A stretch of DNA of 64,000 nt from JAYSYM01 sp964543475 (GTDB taxonomy: Bacteria; Bdellovibrionota; Bdellovibrionia; Bdellovibrionales; JAMPXM01), in NCBI GenBank assembly GCA_964543475.1, contig CAZIYJ010000003.1, positions 248,001-312,000 on the forward strand, given 5' to 3'. Made by a program: the position numbers and the translations under genes. The notes under the pieces were generated by a model. It searched no databases and had not been told where the DNA came from. It saw only the letters and a program-made list of their open reading frames with translations. Shown here piece by piece: positions 23,293-32,748 of this stretch (its first letter is position 1; the number at the start of each line of letters is the position of its first letter).

Positions 23293-25812
23293 ATGATATC
23301 AAGAGACAACATGAAAAATCGTGGAACTTCTTCCAAAGGTCACGGCTCGAAGAACGCTTCGAAAACGGGCACTAGGGAAGCATTACAACAGCGCAGTAAG
23401 TACATCGATTCGTCCCTCGAATTCCTCGATTGGGTTAACCGACTTGGATTAGAGAGAACAATCCTTGGGCGAATTGCTCAAGAACTCGACGAGCGCTTTC
23501 GCATCCGTCGTATCCTGCTGCTTTTTTTATTCTCACTCGGATTATCATTCCTTTTAGCTTTCGATTTTGACTTAAGTTATCAGCTCGAACCGGGCGACAC
23601 CGCAGTGACTGATGTGAAATCTCCGATCGGATTTCAATTCGTCGATGAAGTCGCAACTGAAGAGCTTCGCGAAGAAGCCGCTAAAAAGATCATCCCGGTT
23701 TTTGATTTTGATCGAAACGTTTTTGAAGACACGTTTAATCGAACTTATCGCGCGTTCCGAAAAATGCGAGATGAAGCTAGAAAAGTTCGGTGGGCAAAAG
23801 ACGAGTTCACATTCGATGATCAAGTTCGCGACTTCTTTGTTCACAAGCCAGTTTTCGAAGAGATTTTGGCGCGACCGGTGAGTGAGCGCGAGTTTGAGTG
23901 GTTGGTGACTAAAAAATTCAACGCGCAAATCGAAAATGGTTTGATTGCTGTTCTTGAGCGTTGGTCTCAGTATCGAATCATCGACAGTTTCGATAAGAGC
24001 ATGCCGGTTGGCCTTAAAGAACTCAACGTTCGTGATGTACAGGGCACTTCGCACTCAAATGAATACGTTATTTCTATGCGCGATATTCATGATCTTGCGC
24101 ATGAAGAAGATTTTTTAATTGATCGAAGTCTAATGCCGAAGGGCCTATCGACCAACGATCAAACAATGCTTTCGATTCTTGCGCGTTCGATGGTGATTCC
24201 AAACATCACCCTCAACAAAACTGAAACTGGCACTCGAAAAGCAAAGGCGCGATCTGACATTGTCCCTGAAAAGAAATTAATTGAGAAGAACCAGGTGATT
24301 GTTCATGAAGGCGCGAAGGTTCGACCCATTGACGCCACAATCATGCGTGAAATTGAGAATCAGCGATCACAGCAGCACAGAAATTTTGTTGCGCTCATTT
24401 CTGCTGTGCTATTTGTGGTTATACTTTTGGTTTGTTTCTCTTACGTAAAGCGCTTCACATTAAATCGAGTCATCGTTGGAGCTAAAGACATCGGCATCAT
24501 GGGTTTTGTGATGCTTCTTACTGTTTCAGTCACAAAACTTTTCATGTTCATGACGAATACCGCGTTTGCGTCAAAGTACGGAACAATGATTCCGGATACT
24601 GCGTTCGTTTTCTTGGCGCCAGTTGCCGCGGGAGCGATGTTAGTTGGTCTTTTAATTACTGCCGGTGAATTGGTTTGGATCTTCTCGATGGTTCTAGCGA
24701 TCGTCGTTGGGTTCATGGTTGAAGATTTTAAATTCCAATTCTTTTTAGTTTCTGTTGCAGGCTCAATTGCCGGTGCTTCAGGAGTGTTTAGCTGTAAGAA
24801 GCGCAACGATATCTATATGGCGGGCCTGAGAACAGGTGCCGTTAATGCCTTAATGATTGCGCTCGTGTTGACGGCTCAGCAGTTCAGCGCCGAAGATTAT
24901 TCAAAGCAGTTATTGTGGAGTGTTCCTGCTGGGTTCTTATCGGGATTAATCTCGGCACTTGTTGCGATGATGACTGTGCCAATGCTTGAATCTCTCTTTA
25001 ATTGCACGACTGACGTTAAGCTACTTGAGCTCAGCAACCTCAACCATCCTCTTTTAAAAGAGATGATTGTGAAAGCTCCGGGAACCTACCATCACTCGCT
25101 GGTCGTTGGTTCGATGGTTGAAGCTGCAGCCGAAGAAATTGGTGCGAATCCGTTACTTGCAAAAGTAATGTCGTATTACCACGACATCGGAAAAGTTGAG
25201 CACTCAACTTACTTCATTGAAAATCAAAAGCCAGGAAACAATCCGCACGATCATTTATCTCCTCACATGAGTAAGACAATTTTGATTGCTCACGTAAAAG
25301 ATGGTGTTGAACTTGGTGTGAATTATCACTTGGGTAAGCCAATTATTGACGGCATTGTTCAGCATCACGGCACAACTTTGATTTCGTTCTTCTACAATCG
25401 CGCCATCGAGCAGCAAGACGAAGATTTAAGTCCGATTTCAGAAGAAGATTTTAGATATCCAGGTCCGAAACCTCAATTTAGAGAAGCAGCTCTTATTATG
25501 CTTGCTGACTCGATTGAAGCGGCATCGCGATCTCTTGATGAGCCAACGCCAGTCCGTCTACGAAATATCGTAAAGAATATTATTCAACGAAAGTTCATGG
25601 ACGGTCAGCTTGATGAGTGTAACTTAACACTTCGCGATCTCTCTCTTGTTGAAGAGTCGTTCATTCGCATTCTTCATGGCATCTATCACCAGCGTATCGA
25701 TTATCCGAAACGCGCAGGTGGCGGAGCTTCAGAGAATCCCAATAAGCCTCAACCGCCAATTCCTCCGACACCACCATCAATGAAATTGGGGCCTAAGCGT
25801 GGCTCAGCGTAA
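23293..25812 (+). CDS. 7TM-HD (PgpH-like) membrane phosphohydrolase
   Basis: Inner-membrane HD-domain hydrolase, 839 aa. Features in order: a basic N-tail; TM1 near 75-95; a large extracytoplasmic 7TMR-HDED domain (about 100-355); a group of TM helices (365-570); and a cytoplasmic HD domain (about 590-760). The HD domain has the metal-binding signature TYHHSLVVGSM, YYHDIGKVEH, HxxxT-like PHDHLSPHMS, and QHHGT. In Firmicutes PgpH degrades c-di-AMP; that activity is assumed here only by family. It overlaps ybeY by 14 bases, a near-universal gene pairing that supports the call. Confidence 0.92.
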   Translation: MISRDNMKNRGTSSKGHGSKNASKTGTREALQQRSKYIDSSLEFLDWVNRLGLERTILGRIAQELDERFRIRRILLLFLFSLGLSFLLAFDFDLSYQLEPGDTAVTDVKSPIGFQFVDEVATEELREEAAKKIIPVFDFDRNVFEDTFNRTYRAFRKMRDEARKVRWAKDEFTFDDQVRDFFVHKPVFEEILARPVSEREFEWLVTKKFNAQIENGLIAVLERWSQYRIIDSFDKSMPVGLKELNVRDVQGTSHSNEYVISMRDIHDLAHEEDFLIDRSLMPKGLSTNDQTMLSILARSMVIPNITLNKTETGTRKAKARSDIVPEKKLIEKNQVIVHEGAKVRPIDATIMREIENQRSQQHRNFVALISAVLFVVILLVCFSYVKRFTLNRVIVGAKDIGIMGFVMLLTVSVTKLFMFMTNTAFASKYGTMIPDTAFVFLAPVAAGAMLVGLLITAGELVWIFSMVLAIVVGFMVEDFKFQFFLVSVAGSIAGASGVFSCKKRNDIYMAGLRTGAVNALMIALVLTAQQFSAEDYSKQLLWSVPAGFLSGLISALVAMMTVPMLESLFNCTTDVKLLELSNLNHPLLKEMIVKAPGTYHHSLVVGSMVEAAAEEIGANPLLAKVMSYYHDIGKVEHSTYFIENQKPGNNPHDHLSPHMSKTILIAHVKDGVELGVNYHLGKPIIDGIVQHHGTTLISFFYNRAIEQQDEDLSPISEEDFRYPGPKPQFREAALIMLADSIEAASRSLDEPTPVRLRNIVKNIIQRKFMDGQLDECNLTLRDLSLVEESFIRILHGIYHQRIDYPKRAGGGASENPNKPQPPIPPTPPSMKLGPKRGSA

Positions 25813-26323
25813 ATCGGCTGCGAAGCAGCAGCCGAGAAAAATCTCTCGCAAAGTGAAAGCCGGCGAACTCGTTGAGCTCACGATCGTTAGCCGATCAACG
25901 TTTAAGCCTCAGAAGAAATTTCTCAACGATTGGGTGAATCGCATTGCTCTTGAACTTCAAGCTCAGAGTGCTGCTCACCCAAAGCTTAAAAATCTGAAGT
26001 GGAGCGGTGCTGAGCTCACGATTGCTTTTCTCGACACCAAGCAGGCTAAAGAGCTGAACAAAATGTATCGCGGCCGCGACTACGCTACTGACGTGTTGAG
26101 TTTTAGTGACGATGCGGAAGGTAATCTTGGAGAGCTCGCAATTTGTCCCGATGTGGTCAAGAAGCAGGCGAAAGATCATGGCCTAAGCTTTGATGAAGAA
26201 CTTGGATACATGATTCTCCACGGGATGCTGCACTTGCTAGGTTTTGACCACGAAACATCAAAGCGCGACGAAAAACTCATGTTCAAGCTTCAAGACACTG
26301 TGTTTGACGCCTTAACTTCATAA
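25799..26323 (+). CDS. ybeY: rRNA maturation endoribonuclease YbeY
   Basis: Zinc-dependent endoribonuclease involved in 16S rRNA 3' maturation and ribosome quality control. It is 174 aa from GTG 25799. The metal-binding signature HGMLHLLGFDH is at about residues 139-149. The upstream YATDVLSF and LGELAICPDVV motifs are standard. The first 30 residues are a basic extension (KSAAKQQPRKISRKVKAGE) absent from short homologues. The gene starts inside the 3' end of the HD-domain gene and is separated by about 70 bases from prfB. Confidence 0.95.
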   Translation: MAQRKSAAKQQPRKISRKVKAGELVELTIVSRSTFKPQKKFLNDWVNRIALELQAQSAAHPKLKNLKWSGAELTIAFLDTKQAKELNKMYRGRDYATDVLSFSDDAEGNLGELAICPDVVKKQAKDHGLSFDEELGYMILHGMLHLLGFDHETSKRDEKLMFKLQDTVFDALTS

Positions 26324-26396
26324 CCCCATCCTTCCTTGCCCTTAACCTGCATGGCTTCTTGCCTTCATGGCATCAATTCAGTAAGTTCTTTTAATC

Positions 26397-27540
26397 ATGA
26401 GCATCGAAACAGAACTCTTCGAAGTAAAAGGCAAAGTAAAAGCATTGTGCGAGCGTGCAAGCGAACTCCGGGGGTATCTTTGACATTCCCGCAAAGAAAA
26501 AGCGCCTAGAAGAACTCGTTATGTCCTCGGAGAATCCAGCGATCTGGAACAATCCTTCCGAGATGCAGAAGATTAATAAAGAAAAATCAATTCTCGAAAA
26601 GTCAGTTGGCGAATGGCAGCAGCTTCATTCTCGAAGCGAAGATGCGCAAGTGTTGATGGAAATGGCCGTCGAAGCAAAAGACGAAGCCACGTTCGATGAA
26701 TTAAAAGCAGAAGTCGTAAAACTTGAAACGCTCGCTCACGATCTTGAAATCAAAAAGATGTTGAGCGGAGAGCTCGATGCGAACAACACCTTCCTCTCAA
26801 TTCATGCTGGCGCTGGCGGAACTGAATCGCAAGATTGGGCCGAGATGTTGTTTAGAATGTACCTTCGATATGCCGAGCAGCACGGGTTTAAATCTGAAGT
26901 CATTGATATTTCTCCGGGCGAAGAAGCTGGAATTAAGTCGGCAACAATCTCAATTGAAGGCCCATTTGCTTATGGCTATTTAAAAGCTGAATCGGGCGTT
27001 CATAGACTTGTGCGAATTAGTCCGTTCGACTCAAACGCTCGTCGGCATACAAGCTTTGCATCTGTATTTGCATGGGCCGATATTGATGACGACATCAAAA
27101 TTGAAATTCGATCTGAAGATATCAAGATGGATACATTCCGTGCGAGCGGCTCTGGCGGTCAGCACGTAAACAAAACAGAATCAGCGGTTCGACTGACGCA
27201 TACACCATCTGGAATCATCGTTGCTTGCCAATCGGGTCGGTCGCAACATCAAAACCGTGATAAAGCGATGAAGATGTTAAAGGCAGCTCTTTATGAAAAA
27301 GAAGTTGCCGAAAGAAATCGCCTTAAAGACGAAATGAACTCGACTAAAAAAGCTAATGAGTGGGGATCGCAAATTCGATCGTACGTCATGCACCCTTATC
27401 AACTTGTCAAAGATCACAGAACGTCGTTTGAAAGCAGCCAAGTTCATTCTGTCATGGATGGCGATCTCGACGATTTTATTTACGCCTATCTAAGATCTGA
27501 TGGAAATACTTCGGGTAATGATTCAGGAGTAGAGCTCTAA
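26397..27540 (+). CDS. prfB: Peptide chain release factor 2 with programmed +1 frameshift
   Basis: RF2 terminates translation at UAA and UGA. The true start is the ATG at 26397: 28 codons are read to CTT TGA (stop at 26481-26483), then a +1 slip continues at GAC (26482). The product is about 380 aa. In the main frame the anticodon-mimic SPF (VRISPFDSN) and the catalytic GGQ (SGSGGQHVNKTESAV) are clear. A simple frame beginning at GTG 26455 would miss the first domain. The stop overlaps the start of lolC by one base (TAATG). Autoregulation by RF2 level follows from the frameshift. Confidence 0.96.
26469..26484 (+). promoter_or_regulatory. prfB programmed +1 frameshift site
   Basis: CGG GGG TAT CTT TGA C has the Shine-Dalgarno-like G-run three bases before CTT TGA C, exactly the arrangement of the classical RF2 autoregulatory site. 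Low RF2 leaves the UGA unread and favours slipping into the +1 frame. Confidence 0.96.
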
Positions 27541-28760
27541 TGTTTCACGCCTGGATCACTCTTCGATTTATTTTATCTCGAAAGCAGGCGTTGAGTCTTC
27601 CGTCGATACTCAGTTTAGTTGGAATGTCAGTTGGGGTTGCTTGCTTAACCGCAGCCATGGGTGTGGTGAGCGGGTTTGAAGCGACGCTCGCAAAAACAAT
27701 TACCGATGTTTATGGCCATGTGTTGGTGATCAATCGCGCGAGCAGTCCGCAGAACATTGAATCGATTGTCGATCGAATTCAAAAAGCAGCGCCTGAAGTT
27801 GAAACGTACACGCCTTTTATTAATATCGAAGGAGTAATTGCACACAATTCTGAACTTTCCGGAATCGTGTTGCAGGGTCTTGATCCAGGAACTGTCGATA
27901 AAGTTTTAAATTTAAAATCTCGAGTTATTCGCGGAACGTTTGATTTGGAAAAAGATGGCGAGCTTCCTAAAGCACTGATCGGCAAAGGGTTAGAGAAGCG
28001 ATTTAAAATTAAGGTTGGCGAAACTTTTCAAGTGGTGCTTCCTTCTCCAAACAGTACTTCTAGTAATTTTTCTCCTCGTGTTCAGAAATTTATTCTCTCT
28101 GGGGTACTTGACCTAGGGAAAAATGAGTATGACGAACGTTTCATCGTCACTTCGCTTAAATCCGCACAGACATTTTTAGGAGTTGGCGACGCATTTTCGG
28201 GAATTAGAATTAAGCTCAGCGATCGAGACTTAGCGCCATCTGTTTCGCTAAAACTGGCGCAGGAGCTTGGAAACTCGTACTGGATCAACGATTGGACTGA
28301 AGTGAATAAGAATCTGTTCGAAGCAGTTCAGCTCGAGCGAATTGTTATTTTCTTTATTATACTGGTCATGGTTGTTGCTGCCGCATTTAATATTAGCAGC
28401 CAGTTATTCGTGGGAGTTCTGCAAAGATTTTCTGACATCAGTATTTTAAAAGCGATCGGTGCAACTCCTCGAGATATCCGGGTTATTTTTACATTAAACG
28501 GATTATTTTTCGGCTTTGTCGGCACCGTGCTGGGAATCATTCTTGGATTTATACTTTGCGGGATTTTTCTTTTGATTCAGAAGTATTTTGTGGTGATGCC
28601 GGTCGACGTTTACAAACTCGATAGTATTGGCGTCGATATTCGGTTCGTTGATCTTGCGGCTATTATTGGAAGTGCGATGTTTGTTTGTTTGGTTTCATCG
28701 TTGATGCCGGCAATTCGTGGGTCTAAATTAAACCCAGTAGAAGGGCTCCGCTATGAGTAA
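27540..28760 (+). CDS. lolC: Lipoprotein-releasing ABC transporter permease (LolC/E family)
   Basis: Inner-membrane permease that extracts outer-membrane lipoproteins and hands them to LolA. It is 406 aa with an FtsX/MacB-like topology: TM1 near 22-45, a periplasmic domain to about 260, then three TM helices (about 265-290, 315-345 and 370-395). N-terminal FHAWITLRFILSRKQALSLPSILSL and LVGMSVGVA are typical. The C-terminal PAIRGSKLNPVEGLRYE is the family ending. It is followed 18 bases later by lolD. Only one permease gene is present here, so it may work as a homodimer or LolF-like unit. Confidence 0.92.
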   Translation: MFHAWITLRFILSRKQALSLPSILSLVGMSVGVACLTAAMGVVSGFEATLAKTITDVYGHVLVINRASSPQNIESIVDRIQKAAPEVETYTPFINIEGVIAHNSELSGIVLQGLDPGTVDKVLNLKSRVIRGTFDLEKDGELPKALIGKGLEKRFKIKVGETFQVVLPSPNSTSSNFSPRVQKFILSGVLDLGKNEYDERFIVTSLKSAQTFLGVGDAFSGIRIKLSDRDLAPSVSLKLAQELGNSYWINDWTEVNKNLFEAVQLERIVIFFIILVMVVAAAFNISSQLFVGVLQRFSDISILKAIGATPRDIRVIFTLNGLFFGFVGTVLGIILGFILCGIFLLIQKYFVVMPVDVYKLDSIGVDIRFVDLAAIIGSAMFVCLVSSLMPAIRGSKLNPVEGLRYE

Positions 28761-28778
28761 GAATTTTGGTGGCAAAAT

Positions 28779-29453
28779 ATGAATGAACCAATTCTAGAAG
28801 CAAGAGGTGTCACCAAGTCGTATCCTATGGGTGCTTCACGTCTTGAAGTACTCAAAGGCGTCGATCTCAAAGTTCAAAAAGGCGAAGCTGTTTGTATTGT
28901 TGGCTCATCGGGCGCGGGGAAAAGTACGCTGCTACATATACTTGGCACCCTCGATCAGCCAACCTTGGGAAAAGTCTTTTTTAAAGGGCAAGATCTGACT
29001 CGAAAAGACGACGCTGCGATGGCAAAATTCCGCGGCGACAGCATGGGATTTGTTTTTCAGTTCCATCATCTTTTGCAAGAATTTCGAGCAATCGAAAACG
29101 TGATGATGCCTTGTCGTTTGGCAGGTCAGTCTCCCAAGGAGAGTCGAAAGTTAGCGCAAGAGCTCATCGATCAGATGGGTTTGTCATCAAGGGCTGAGCA
29201 TTTTCCATCAGAGATGTCGGGTGGTGAGCAGCAAAGGTTAGCAATTGCTCGCGCATTAGTGCGTAAGCCAGAAGTGCTTTTTGCAGATGAGCCGACAGGG
29301 AATTTGGACACCGAAAATGCGGCTAAGATTCAGGAATTGTTCTTCGATTTGAAAGAGCGAATGAACCTCACGCTCGTGACGGTCACCCATGACACTGCTT
29401 TTGCAGCCCGTTTCCCTCGAGTTTTAAAGATGCGCGACGGTCGCTGGGCGTAG
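28779..29453 (+). CDS. lolD: Lipoprotein-releasing ABC transporter ATPase LolD
   Basis: Cytoplasmic ATPase powering lipoprotein release. It is 224 aa. Walker A GSSGAGKST is near residue 42, the signature MSGGEQQRLAIARAL near 146, Walker B VLFADEPTGNLD near 170, and the switch His in TVTHD. LolD-type residues (FQFHHLL) follow the Q-loop. It lies directly after lolC and before bamA, within an outer-membrane-biogenesis block. Confidence 0.94.
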   Translation: MNEPILEARGVTKSYPMGASRLEVLKGVDLKVQKGEAVCIVGSSGAGKSTLLHILGTLDQPTLGKVFFKGQDLTRKDDAAMAKFRGDSMGFVFQFHHLLQEFRAIENVMMPCRLAGQSPKESRKLAQELIDQMGLSSRAEHFPSEMSGGEQQRLAIARALVRKPEVLFADEPTGNLDTENAAKIQELFFDLKERMNLTLVTVTHDTAFAARFPRVLKMRDGRWA

Positions 29454-29517
29454 TCAGGAGAATCAATTGCTGCGCTGCGAGCCTTGAGCTTTTTTGGCAT
29501 TTTCGCCTACCTGATTT

Positions 29518-29546
29518 TTGACATCGATCTAGTTTCGGGCTAGGCT
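29518..29546 (+). promoter_or_regulatory. Candidate sigma-70 promoter for bamA
   Basis: TTGACA at 29518-29523 and TAGGCT at 29541-29546 are separated by 17 bases. The -35 is perfect and the -10 matches at three positions including the first two and last. It lies in the lolD-bamA gap, about 30 bases before the bamA start codon. Confidence 0.55.
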
Positions 29547-29577
29547 GCTCCAGAATTGATTAAACCATTAAAACGAC

Positions 29578-32139
29578 TTGGGAATTCATCAATTGTTCAA
29601 ACTAAAACCGGTTTTGACGACGCTTGTGATTTTATTGGGTTTATCAATACCTTCTGTTTTTCCATCATCGTCGCTAGCACAAGATGCTGACCAACTAGAA
29701 TCTGACCGCGATATCGCTCAAGCGAAGAAAACTCCTCGCAAGCCTGCAAAGCCTTCGGCTCGAGCGGCACGCGCAGCTCGTACAAAGAAAACTACTGGCA
29801 CACAAGGCGCGAAGCCCGTCGCTGCCGGAACTAAAGTTGCCAAAATTGTTATTAAGGGTAATAAAAAAATTGAAGTCGACGCGGTCACGACAAGACTCCT
29901 TACAAAAGAAGGTGCTGCATTCGATGCGTCTCGCATTCGAGAAGATGTCGACGCTCTTTTTAAGACTGGTTACTTCTACGATGTGGTTGTTGGCCAAGAC
30001 ATCACTCCGGCCGGGGTTGAACTAACTTACGCTCTCACCGAAAAACCTTCAGTCGTCGAAATTAATTTTGAAGGAAATGATGAATTAGAGACTGATGAGC
30101 TTCGAGAAGCTTCATCTCTTAAAGCTTACGAAATTTTGAATATGAACAAAATTCGTGAGGCGTCTGAGAAGCTGCAAAAGCTTTACGAAGAAAAGGGCTT
30201 CTTCCTTGCGAAGATTACTCCGGTTATCGACAACGTCACCGAAGGCGAATCAGTAAAGCTGACTTTTAAGATTCAAGAAAACGAGAAAGTAAAAGTTAAG
30301 CGCGTTACTTTTTTGGGAAACCGAAACCTCGAGGACGGAAAACTTAAAGCTGTCATGCAGACTCAAGAAGGTGGCTTCTTTAGTTTCATGTCAGGCTCTG
30401 GCGCTTACAAGCAAGATACGTTCGACCGAGACGTTCAGGTCATTCAATACCGCTACTTCAATGAAGGTTACGTACAGGTTAAAGTTGATCGCCCACAAGT
30501 TTATGTGACGCCAGATAAAAAGGGCATCTACATCACGATCCGAATCGATGAAGGTGACCGTTTCAAGGTCGGAACAGTCGATTTCGCAGGAGATATTCTT
30601 TTTGATCGCGATGAGCTTTTTAACGCGATCAATATCGATGGTTCAGGTTGGTATAATCACGAAACGTTGATGAAAGATCTCCAGACCCTTCAAGATAAGT
30701 ACGGAGACTTAGGTTACGCTTACGCCAACATTATTCCGCGCACTCGAACAAACGAGCGTGAAAAAGAAGTCTACATCACGTTTGAAATCGATAAGGGTAA
30801 CAAGGTTTACTTCAATCGCATTAATGTGACCGGGAACTCTAAGACACGCGACAAAGTTCTTCGTCGAGAACTAGTGATTCGAGAGGGTGAGTTGTACAAC
30901 GCGACTCGCCGACGTGAATCGCTTGAGAACGTTCGTCGGCTAGGCTTCTTTGATGAAGTCGCATTTAACTCAAGTACTCCGGGCGATGGCGCTGATTTGA
31001 TGGACTTAGATATCGTTGTGAAAGAACGTAACACCGGACAAATTCAAGTTGGTGCAGGTTACTCGACATATTCAAAGTTCATCTTCAACGGACAAGTTAA
31101 TCAGATCAACTTATTCGGACGTGGCCAGAAGTTGGGTTTAACTGTTGAGCTTAGCTCTAACCAAAGCATTTATAACTTTAACTTCACTGAGCCATACTTC
31201 AACGACACTAAATGGTCGGTTGGATTTGATGCGTACCGGACGCAGCGTAAAACTGTTCAGTATACTGAAACAAAAAAAGGCGGAGCAGTTCGCGTTGGTC
31301 ATCCGCTCGCTAGATTCTTAAACGGCTTCGTTCGATACAAATTTGACAACACAAAAATCTCTCTCGCTGATATCAACAGTGAATATTATGCTCCCGAGTT
31401 GTTCCCGGTAGATACAGCCAATGGTGATACGAGTTCTGTTACTGGAACTCTCGAGTATGATCGTCGAGATGACCGATTTGCTCCTCAAGACGGTGTTTTC
31501 TCGAGCGTCTCGCTTGAGTACGCGGGCCTTGGCGGACAGAAAAAATACACTAAAGGTTTTGCGACTGGCCGATTCTACAAAAAAGTTCTTTGGGACATCG
31601 TCTTCCGAAATAACTTAACGTACGGCTTCATTGCTTCTCATAAAGAAAATGAGCCACCTCCTTTCAACGAACTTTTCTTGTTGGGTGGCGCAAATACTTT
31701 AAGAGGGTATGAGTGGTACAACGTTGGCCGCACAAGATACTCTGAGACCATTCACAGAAGGCTTTGTACTTCTTCAAGTGGAACGTTCACAGGCAGCGGT
31801 GACCCGACAGTGCCAGGTAACTGTGCCGGCGGTACTGGTAATAATGATCTTCAGAAAAAAGCAGCGACTCGTCCGTTCGGTGGTCGTCAGCAAATTTACT
31901 ACAACTTAGAATTCGAATTCCCACTCATCTCTGAAGCCGGCATCAAAGGCGTAGTGTTCTACGACGTTGGTCAGGCCGAAGACGAATTATCGCTTTCGAG
32001 CTTTAAGATGGATTGGGGTTTTGGGTTTAGATGGTTCTCGCCACTTGGTCCGCTGCGATTTGAGTGGGGCTTCCCAATTAATCCGGGTGAAGATGACCGA
32101 GCGGTTAATTTTCAGTTCGCAATTGGCACACCATTCTAG
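29578..32139 (+). CDS. bamA: Outer-membrane protein assembly factor BamA
   Basis: Core of the BAM complex inserting beta-barrel proteins. It is 853 aa, with TTG start at 29578 (a second TTG five codons later is possible). The signal peptide runs to SSSLAQDA (about 36). A basic, Ala/Lys/Arg/Pro-rich linker of about 40 residues (48-85) precedes five POTRA repeats (about 87-480). The Omp85 barrel follows, with the loop-6 motif LRGYEW in place of the usual V/I-RGF. A Cys-containing insertion (two Cys 19 apart, about 730 and 749) follows the loop-6 motif. The C-terminus ends in F, as for barrel proteins. It is followed by a Skp-like chaperone, the normal order. Confidence 0.96.
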   Translation: MGIHQLFKLKPVLTTLVILLGLSIPSVFPSSSLAQDADQLESDRDIAQAKKTPRKPAKPSARAARAARTKKTTGTQGAKPVAAGTKVAKIVIKGNKKIEVDAVTTRLLTKEGAAFDASRIREDVDALFKTGYFYDVVVGQDITPAGVELTYALTEKPSVVEINFEGNDELETDELREASSLKAYEILNMNKIREASEKLQKLYEEKGFFLAKITPVIDNVTEGESVKLTFKIQENEKVKVKRVTFLGNRNLEDGKLKAVMQTQEGGFFSFMSGSGAYKQDTFDRDVQVIQYRYFNEGYVQVKVDRPQVYVTPDKKGIYITIRIDEGDRFKVGTVDFAGDILFDRDELFNAINIDGSGWYNHETLMKDLQTLQDKYGDLGYAYANIIPRTRTNEREKEVYITFEIDKGNKVYFNRINVTGNSKTRDKVLRRELVIREGELYNATRRRESLENVRRLGFFDEVAFNSSTPGDGADLMDLDIVVKERNTGQIQVGAGYSTYSKFIFNGQVNQINLFGRGQKLGLTVELSSNQSIYNFNFTEPYFNDTKWSVGFDAYRTQRKTVQYTETKKGGAVRVGHPLARFLNGFVRYKFDNTKISLADINSEYYAPELFPVDTANGDTSSVTGTLEYDRRDDRFAPQDGVFSSVSLEYAGLGGQKKYTKGFATGRFYKKVLWDIVFRNNLTYGFIASHKENEPPPFNELFLLGGANTLRGYEWYNVGRTRYSETIHRRLCTSSSGTFTGSGDPTVPGNCAGGTGNNDLQKKAATRPFGGRQQIYYNLEFEFPLISEAGIKGVVFYDVGQAEDELSLSSFKMDWGFGFRWFSPLGPLRFEWGFPINPGEDDRAVNFQFAIGTPF

Positions 32140-32215
32140 TTGAGAGCTAAAAGTTAAAAGTCGAAGTAAGAGTTATAAGTTAAAGTTGAAAGCAAAAGTT
32201 GAGAGTAAAAGTTAA
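32140..32215. repeat. AAGTT-type short imperfect repeats between bamA and skp
   Basis: The 97-base gap contains about eight imperfect copies of AAGTT/AAAGTTGA (for example AAAGTTAAAAGTC, TAAAGTTGAAAGC, AAAAGTTGAGAG), strongly purine biased on this strand. It looks like a slipped short repeat. A structural or regulatory role is unknown. Confidence 0.5.
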
Positions 32216-32235
32216 GGTAACAAAAGGGGTTAAGG

Positions 32236-32745
32236 ATGAAACTAGTATTAACAGCACTGATGATGGTTGGTTCGCTTGTTGGCTCATCGGCATTCGCAGC
32301 AGACACAAAGATTGCTTTCGTCGACATGAATAAAGCTCTTCAAGAAACAGCAGCAGGAAAAAAAGCAAAAGCTGAACTTGAAAAAGAATTCAAAGCGAAG
32401 AAAGACGAACTTACAAAAAAACAAACTGACTTGAAGAAAATGGGCGAAGACTTCGAGAAGAAGCGCGCAGTTTTATCTGACGACGTTCGCCAGAAAAAAC
32501 AAGCAGAGCTTCAGCAAGAAATGATGAAGTGGCAAGAATCTGCAGGACAGGCTCAAATGTCTATGCAGGCAAAAGAACAAGAGGCTTTAAAGCCAATCTT
32601 AGACAAGCTTCAAAAGGCGATCGAAAAAGTTGCGAAGGACCAAGGCTTCCAAATGGTTTTGGAAAAGAGCCAAAGTGTTGTGTGGGCGACGCCTGATCAC
32701 GACATCACAGGGCAAGTAGTTAAAACCTTCGATACGATGAAGTAG
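32236..32745 (+). CDS. Skp/OmpH-family periplasmic chaperone
   Basis: Periplasmic holding chaperone for unfolded outer-membrane proteins. It is 169 aa with a signal peptide to about residue 21 (SSAFAADTKIAFV). The mature start KIAFVDMNKALQ, the long Lys/Glu/Gln-rich coiled-coil arms (about 40-125) and the C-terminal strand are standard for Skp/OmpH. An AAGG lies right before the ATG. It is placed between bamA and fabZ; lpxD, which usually lies between skp and fabZ, is absent here. Confidence 0.92.
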   Translation: MKLVLTALMMVGSLVGSSAFAADTKIAFVDMNKALQETAAGKKAKAELEKEFKAKKDELTKKQTDLKKMGEDFEKKRAVLSDDVRQKKQAELQQEMMKWQESAGQAQMSMQAKEQEALKPILDKLQKAIEKVAKDQGFQMVLEKSQSVVWATPDHDITGQVVKTFDTMK

Positions 32746-32748
32746 ATT

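Noticed and set aside
23196..23336. Longer mazG N-terminus
   Set aside because: Would overlap the divergent 7TM-HD gene; a good GGAAGG precedes ATG 23195.
26455..26481. prfB starting at GTG 26455
   Set aside because: Conserved RF2 frameshift signal and upstream leader show that translation starts at 26397.
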